Of a stretch of 56,473 nucleotides of DNA, positions 52,189-56,473 are shown piece after piece (within the stretch, counting starts at the first letter, position 1; each line of letters starts with the position of its first letter). The notes below the pieces were generated by a model. That model was not told the DNA's origin. It worked only from the letters and a program-made list of their open reading frames with translations, and did not search any database. The position numbers and the translations under genes were made by a program. Where the stretch lies: assembly GCA_016871515.1 (NCBI GenBank), contig VHDE01000026.1, positions 1-56,473 of the forward strand. Direction: 5' to 3'. The DNA comes from Verrucomicrobiota bacterium (lineage in GTDB: Bacteria; Verrucomicrobiota; Verrucomicrobiia; Limisphaerales; SIBE01).

Positions 52189-52691
52189 TGCAGAGCGGCG
52201 AGCAGTTCGACATCAACCTTCTGGGGAGCCGGGTTCAAGCGCCGGATCGCCTCAAAATTCTCGAGCATCTCAATGCTGGGAGGCGTGATGCGTGACACCT
52301 CAGCAACGCTGCGAGCCACTTCCTGGCGCACATAACGTTGATACTGGTGATAGGAAAAGCCGCTTACAGAGAATATCGCAGCAGCCACAGCTGCTCCCCG
52401 AGCCCAACCTAACGAAAGCCACGGCTTCCACCATGGAACGGCGAATTCCGCAGACCGAACACCCGGCCGTCTCTCGCGTTCGACGAGTTGCAGTACTTGT
52501 GACGTAAAGTTCGACGAGACTGGAACATCAGGCAGCCGCCCGAGCAGACGATTCAAGCTGATCTCTTCCTCCCAAAGGGCACGCTCGTCAGGTCGGTCGG
52601 CGAACTGCGCGAGCAAGCGCGCCTCTTCATCAGCCGTCAGCTTGCGCTGAAGGCCCGCTTTTAATAGTTCGTTATATTCTGAGCCTTGCAT
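52185..52691 (-). CDS. Putative membrane anti-sigma factor
   Basis: 168 aa. The N-terminal part is acidic and helical (LTADEEARLLAQFADRPDERALWEEE), one hydrophobic stretch at about 93-112 is a likely membrane helix (WARGAAVAAAIFSVSGFSY), and about 55 residues follow on the other side. No zinc-binding HxxxCxxC is present. It lies directly after the ECF sigma gene, as anti-sigma factors do. The call rests on context and topology, not on a named domain. Confidence 0.65.
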   Translation of the reverse strand: MQGSEYNELLKAGLQRKLTADEEARLLAQFADRPDERALWEEEISLNRLLGRLPDVPVSSNFTSQVLQLVERERRPGVRSAEFAVPWWKPWLSLGWARGAAVAAAIFSVSGFSYHQYQRYVRQEVARSVAEVSRITPPSIEMLENFEAIRRLNPAPQKVDVELLAALQ

Positions 52692-52753
52692 TGTCGCCTT
52701 TCTTTCTAAAACCGTGCACGCGGTAAAGTTGCTTCATGTTTGCGCCAAATCTT

Positions 52754-53365
52754 TCAATATCCGGTTTCCCGCCAAGTTCCAGTCCGCATGTACGGTTTCA
52801 GCTTTTGCTTTAAAGTCTCGCGACCACGATGAATGAGCGACTTGGTGGCCGATAAGGAGCATCCAAGCACTTCGGCTATCTCCTCGTACGACATCTCATC
52901 TTCGCGAAACAACAAAATTGCGGTCCGTTGATTTTCAGGCAGTTCGGCCAGGGCTTGTTCAATCTTTTGCGTCAGTTCGTCCTGCAGCAGCAGATCGGGT
53001 GGCGAGTAGTTTTTTGTATCTTCATACTGCCGCAGAGGTTGGTCCTCGTTGTCAGGATGGCTGACGTCCAGGGATTCGGCAGGGTGACGCGAGCGGCGAC
53101 GGATTTCGTTGAGGCACAAGTTGCGAGCGATTGTATAAAGCCAGGTCGAGAACTTCGCTGAGACCAAGTAACGGTGAGCCGACTTAAACACTTGCAGAAA
53201 AACATGCTGAGCCAAGTCCTCGGCTTCGGTGGCGTCCGGGAGCGTCCGATAGATCAGGTTGATCACCGGCTGGCGATACTTCTCGACCAACTCCTCAAAC
53301 GCAGTCATATCCCCCTGCTTTACACGAAGCATGAGTTGCGCGTCCGGGTCGAGGTTCGCAGCCAT
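52754..53365 (-). CDS. ECF-type RNA polymerase sigma factor
   Basis: 203 aa with the two ECF regions. Sigma2: AFEELVEKYRQPVINLIYRTL...AEDLAQHVFLQVF and FSTWLYTIARNLCLNEIRRR. Sigma4: LPENQRTAILLFREDEMSYEEIAEVLGCSLSATKSLIHRGRETLKQKL. It should direct RNA polymerase to its own regulon, including probably its own promoter. It heads an operon with the anti-sigma-like and DUF3106-like genes. A possible promoter lies at 53372-53401 (TTGTTC, 18 nt, TATGAT), close enough to the ATG for a leaderless mRNA. Confidence 0.92.
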   Translation of the reverse strand: MAANLDPDAQLMLRVKQGDMTAFEELVEKYRQPVINLIYRTLPDATEAEDLAQHVFLQVFKSAHRYLVSAKFSTWLYTIARNLCLNEIRRRSRHPAESLDVSHPDNEDQPLRQYEDTKNYSPPDLLLQDELTQKIEQALAELPENQRTAILLFREDEMSYEEIAEVLGCSLSATKSLIHRGRETLKQKLKPYMRTGTWRETGY

Positions 53366-53371
53366 TGAATA

Positions 53372-53401
53372 ATCATACTATCAACACCAAATTCCGAACA
53401 A
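53372..53401 (-). promoter_or_regulatory. Possible promoter of the ECF sigma operon
   Basis: On the minus strand TTGTTC (53396-53401), 18 nt, TATGAT (53372-53377, five of six consensus positions). The ATG at 53365 is only 6 nt past the -10 box, which would make the transcript nearly leaderless. This is a weak prediction. Confidence 0.3.
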
Positions 53402-53423
53402 GGTTGGTTTGCCTTCTCGCGAT

Positions 53424-53480
53424 GGGAGCGCGGACCGCCGAGTCCGCGCGTCTTTCAATCGCTCCAGACGCAGCGCGCTC
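53424..53480. repeat. GGGAGCGCGGAC-family palindrome
   Basis: An inner hairpin GCGCGGAC-CGCCGA-GTCCGCGC is followed by CTCCAGACG and an outer closing segment GCGCGCTCCC that pairs with the opening GGGAGCGCG. It lies between the divergent sigma-factor and glnD genes and holds no coding sequence. Confidence 0.7.
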
Positions 53481-53544
53481 CCACCGCGAGAATGGCCACC
53501 GTTCGCTTGCGTTCGTTTGGACTTCTGACCTATGGTGCGGATAG

Positions 53545-56316
53545 ATGCCGACGTTGCTGGAAAAGATTGAATCGGATGCCGCTCGGCGGCTGCCTTTGCC
53601 GCCTAACCACCAGCCCAACAAAGAAGTGGCGCGGTACAAGAACTTTCTCAAGCTGGAAAGGCACCGCTTGAAAATGCTTCATCGGGCCGGCGCGGGCGGA
53701 CGCGAGGTTTGCCACGCTCAAGCGGCTGTCATCGACGTGTTACTGCGGTATTTGATGGAGGCCATCCAAAGCCAGTTGGCGCCGGCGAAGAAAACACCGC
53801 CGCTGGCCTTGGTCGCCATTGGCGGGTACGGCCGGGGCGAGCTCAATCCGCACAGCGACATCGACATTATGTTTCTTCATTCCGGCGATCTTGTCTCGAA
53901 TGGCAAACCGAACGCGCAGATGAGCGCGCTGACCGATGGTCTGCTTTACACGCTTTGGGATGTCGGACTAAAAGTGGGGCATTCGGTGCGAAGCATCGAG
54001 GATTGCGTCAAGATCGCCAACAGCGACATGCAATCGAAAACCTCGCTGATCGAAGCGCGTCTCGTGACCGGTGATCAGGCTCTGTTCGATCGGATGCTAA
54101 TGGTTGTCCTGGCCAAGTGCGTCCGCGGCTTTGAACAGAGTTACATCGACGCTCGCATCAGCGATCAGGAAACGCGGCGGACCAAATCTGGCAATTCCGC
54201 CTGCATGCAGGAGCCGAACATCAAAAATGGCTGCGGTGGATTACGCGATTACCAAAACCTGCTTTGGCTGTCGTTTTTCAAGTATCGCGTCCGATCGCTT
54301 CGTGAATTGCAGAGGCGGGAAATGATCAATGCCAGCGAAGTCAAACAGCTCGAAGCCGCGTACGATTTCTTGCTCTGGGTCCGAAACGAACTGCATTACC
54401 ACGCCGGGCGGGCCGTGGATGTGCTTCCGAAAAGCTTGCAGCCGGCCATCGCCCATAACCTGGGCTACACCGAACGTTCTCCGAGCAAGCGCCTCGAACA
54501 TTTCATGCGCGATGTCTATACCCACATGCGCAATATCTACCTGATCACACGCACGGTGGAACAGAGACTCGCGTTGTTGCCGCAGCCCAAGCGCTTGCCT
54601 TCGTTGCGTCAGTTTATTCGCACAGGCCGCCAGCGCGCTCTTCAGCAATTGGTCGACGGCTTCAAATGTGTGGACGGAGAGATTCGCCCGACTTCTCCGC
54701 GTGTTTTTAAGGAACAGCCCCGCCGGCTCATGCGCGTTTTTCTCTATGCGCAACAGCGAGGGCTCAAACTGCATCCGGACCTCGGCCAGCTGATTCGCCA
54801 TAGCCTCTCGCTGATGGACCGTGCCTTTTTGCGCGACCAGCACATTCACGAAACGTTCCTCGAGATTCTCAACCAGCGTGGCAATGTCGCTCCAATATTG
54901 CGTGTGATGCATGAAGTCGATTTCCTGGGACGTTACCTGCCGGAATTCGGACGGCTCACGTGCCTGGTCCAACACGAGTTTTATCATCAGTACACGGCCG
55001 ACGAACACACTTTGGTCTGTCTCGAGAAGCTCGACCAAATCTGGGAAGCCAAAGAACCGCCGTTCCGCAATTACAGTCAAATGTTTCAGCAGTTGGAACG
55101 GCCGTTTATGCTTTACTTGGCTCTCCTCTTGCACGATGCGGGCAAAGCGCTCCCGGACGACAATCATGCCGAAAGTGGCGGAAGACTCGCCCTCAACGCC
55201 GCCAAGCGTCTCGGACTGGACGGCGCCACAGCCCATACGTTGCAACTCGTCATCGAGAATCACCTCACCATGGTGCAAATCTCACAGAGACGCGACCTGG
55301 ACGACCCCACAGTCATTCGCAATTTTGCCAGTCAAATTCAAACTGCCGAAAATCTTTGCCTATTGACGCTGCACACCTTCGCTGATTCGCAGGGCACCAG
55401 CAGTCAGTTATGGAACGGGTTCAAAGATTCCCTGCTTCTGACCCTTCACAGCAAAGCGATGCACGTACTGACGGGCGCGACCGACTTTGTTTTGGCACAG
55501 GAGAAACAGCGCGAATTGCTCGCGGAACAAATTCGAGAGCTCATGCCCGCGACGTTTTCCGAAGAAGAATTGCAAGCGCACTTTGATCATCTGCCGCCCC
55601 GCTATTTTCAGGTCCATTCCGCCAAAGAAGTCCTGGCCGATCTCACCCTGGCTCACCAATTCATGCGTTTGCAAATCGACGAACAAGACAAAGCCCTCGA
55701 ACCCGTCGTCACCTGGCACGACGAACCGGATCGTGGCTACACAGCGGTCCATATCTGCACCTGGGACCGGGCCGGGCTGTTCAGTAAGATTACCGGTTGT
55801 CTGACTGCAGCCGGCCTGAACATTCTAAGCGCTGAAATCTACACGCGCACTGATGGGATTATCCTCGACACATTTTTCGTTACCGATGCAAAGACTGGAC
55901 TCTTGGCCAATCGAGACGAATGCGTGAAGTTTGAGAAGTTGCTTCACGCGAGCCTGACCGGCCATCTCGATCTGCCTGCCTTGATCGCCCGCCTCAAGGT
56001 GGCGGCGCCGCTCTACAAATCTCCAGGCGATGAACGCATTCCAACGACCGTTCGCTTCGACAATGCAACCTCGGATTACTACACGATCATTGATATTGAA
56101 ACCGAAGACCGAGTTGGGGTGCTTTACATCATTTCCCAGACATTCTCCGAACTAAACCTCGATATTTGCGTGGCGAAGATTTGCACCGAGAAAGGCGCAG
56201 CCATCGACACGTTTTACGTCTCCCAAGCGGACAGCCGGAAAATCGTTGCACCCGAATATCAGCAGTTCATCACCGACCAATTGCGCGCCGCCATCGCGAG
56301 CCTGGATGACGCGTAA
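53545..56316 (+). CDS. glnD: [Protein-PII] uridylyltransferase / uridylyl-removing enzyme
   Basis: Senses glutamine and modifies the PII protein to control nitrogen assimilation; cytosolic. The nucleotidyltransferase domain has AIGGYGRGELNPHSDIDIMF with Asp105 and Asp107. GlnD-linker sequences follow (KNGCGGLRDYQNLLW). An HD domain near residue 525 (LLHDAGKALPDDNHAESG) should carry the uridylyl-removing activity. Two ACT domains close the protein (about 730 and 845, GLFSKITGCLTAAGLNI and GVLYIISQTFSELNLDI). All four modules are intact; 923 aa is usual. No glnB, amtB or glnA is in the window. Confidence 0.96.
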   Translation: MPTLLEKIESDAARRLPLPPNHQPNKEVARYKNFLKLERHRLKMLHRAGAGGREVCHAQAAVIDVLLRYLMEAIQSQLAPAKKTPPLALVAIGGYGRGELNPHSDIDIMFLHSGDLVSNGKPNAQMSALTDGLLYTLWDVGLKVGHSVRSIEDCVKIANSDMQSKTSLIEARLVTGDQALFDRMLMVVLAKCVRGFEQSYIDARISDQETRRTKSGNSACMQEPNIKNGCGGLRDYQNLLWLSFFKYRVRSLRELQRREMINASEVKQLEAAYDFLLWVRNELHYHAGRAVDVLPKSLQPAIAHNLGYTERSPSKRLEHFMRDVYTHMRNIYLITRTVEQRLALLPQPKRLPSLRQFIRTGRQRALQQLVDGFKCVDGEIRPTSPRVFKEQPRRLMRVFLYAQQRGLKLHPDLGQLIRHSLSLMDRAFLRDQHIHETFLEILNQRGNVAPILRVMHEVDFLGRYLPEFGRLTCLVQHEFYHQYTADEHTLVCLEKLDQIWEAKEPPFRNYSQMFQQLERPFMLYLALLLHDAGKALPDDNHAESGGRLALNAAKRLGLDGATAHTLQLVIENHLTMVQISQRRDLDDPTVIRNFASQIQTAENLCLLTLHTFADSQGTSSQLWNGFKDSLLLTLHSKAMHVLTGATDFVLAQEKQRELLAEQIRELMPATFSEEELQAHFDHLPPRYFQVHSAKEVLADLTLAHQFMRLQIDEQDKALEPVVTWHDEPDRGYTAVHICTWDRAGLFSKITGCLTAAGLNILSAEIYTRTDGIILDTFFVTDAKTGLLANRDECVKFEKLLHASLTGHLDLPALIARLKVAAPLYKSPGDERIPTTVRFDNATSDYYTIIDIETEDRVGVLYIISQTFSELNLDICVAKICTEKGAAIDTFYVSQADSRKIVAPEYQQFITDQLRAAIASLDDA

Positions 56317-56331
56317 ACCTGGAAAAAGCAC

Positions 56332-56473
56332 TTTAACCGCAAAGAACGCAAAGGCGGTCAGATCGCGCACGCCGCACAACTGCACCGCCGCAAGCATCAG
56401 GGGGTCACTTAAGACCTCCTGGGCGATCAAACCGCGCCAGTGGCGGCGTTGTTGATCGGCATGGACCAGTTCC
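56332..56473 (-). pseudogene. Possible IS110-type transposase remnant at the window edge
   Basis: Reading leftward from the edge, the frame gives HADQQRRHWRGLIAQE and DPLMLAAVQLCGVRDLTAFA, which resembles the C-terminal part of IS110-family transposases (QQRRHWRGL, LxxAVQLCGxRD). After TAFA the similarity ends in a CGCAAAG-type repeat (56337-56355) close to the glnD stop. The upstream part lies outside the window, so I cannot tell whether an intact element is present. Confidence 0.4.

Noticed and set aside
54241-55278. 345-codon minus-strand open frame opposite glnD
   Set aside because: Antisense to glnD, no family resemblance.
1-56473. tRNA, rRNA, riboswitch or prophage genes
   Set aside because: Scanning by eye found no T-loop-like GGTTCGAATCC in a cloverleaf context, no rRNA signature and no phage structural genes; a covariance-model search would be the proper test.

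Overview
The window most resembles a chromosome segment from the Verrucomicrobiota, possibly the Pedosphaera/Limisphaera side. This is inferred from gene content, not from a marker tree. The evidence is a prepilin-like protein of the H-X9-DG type, a DUF1501 / DUF1549-DUF1553 (CxxCH) pair, a DUF1080 protein, a formylglycine sulfatase, a DUF4202 protein, and large secreted proteins with Ig-like tails. Almost all genes are chromosomal housekeeping or envelope genes. No rRNA, tRNA, CRISPR array or intact prophage was seen. The only transposase trace is a fragment at the right edge.

Layout. 0.2-5 kb: acs, a lipoprotein N-acetylmuramoyl-L-alanine amidase and a nucleotide-sugar epimerase. 5-10 kb: a pseudopilin with its own promoter and terminator, then a leftward cluster rodZ-like > rimO > pgsA > pgpA (cell shape, ribosome modification, phosphatidylglycerol synthesis). 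10-15 kb: an unknown two-helix membrane protein, a DUF1186/SEC-C protein, and a large AAA-like ATPase fused through one membrane helix to extracytoplasmic domains. 15-19 kb: decayed methyltransferases, a tandem metallo-beta-lactamase protein and an M29 aminopeptidase. 19-23 kb: the DUF1501/DUF1549 pair. 23-26 kb: rpsP-khpA-trmD-rplS followed by a stand-alone CoaB. 26-33 kb: recD2, DUF4202, an unknown small protein, DUF1080, a ROK protein and a PIG-L deacetylase. 33-42 kb: a subtilisin-like protease, an M16 pair (one zinc-binding, one lacking the zinc motif) and a sulfatase. 42-51 kb: ppdK; DUF456 > pgk > tpiA > secG; lgt > rluD. 51-56 kb: ECF sigma > anti-sigma-like > DUF3106 protein, and glnD.

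The most unusual aspect is the intergenic DNA. Nearly every larger gap holds short dispersed repeats: self-complementary cores whose sequence differs from copy to copy while pairing is kept, set between constant borders (an inverted CATGAACC / GGTTCATG pair and a roughly 45-bp flank). The same modules recur across the window, occur nested in each other, and in places have entered genes: the 5' part of an M16 gene, the 3' end of lgt, and possibly rimO. The best candidate for an undescribed protein architecture is the AAA-like ATPase, transmembrane helix and LolA/DUF2092-like sensor fusion at 12361-15000.
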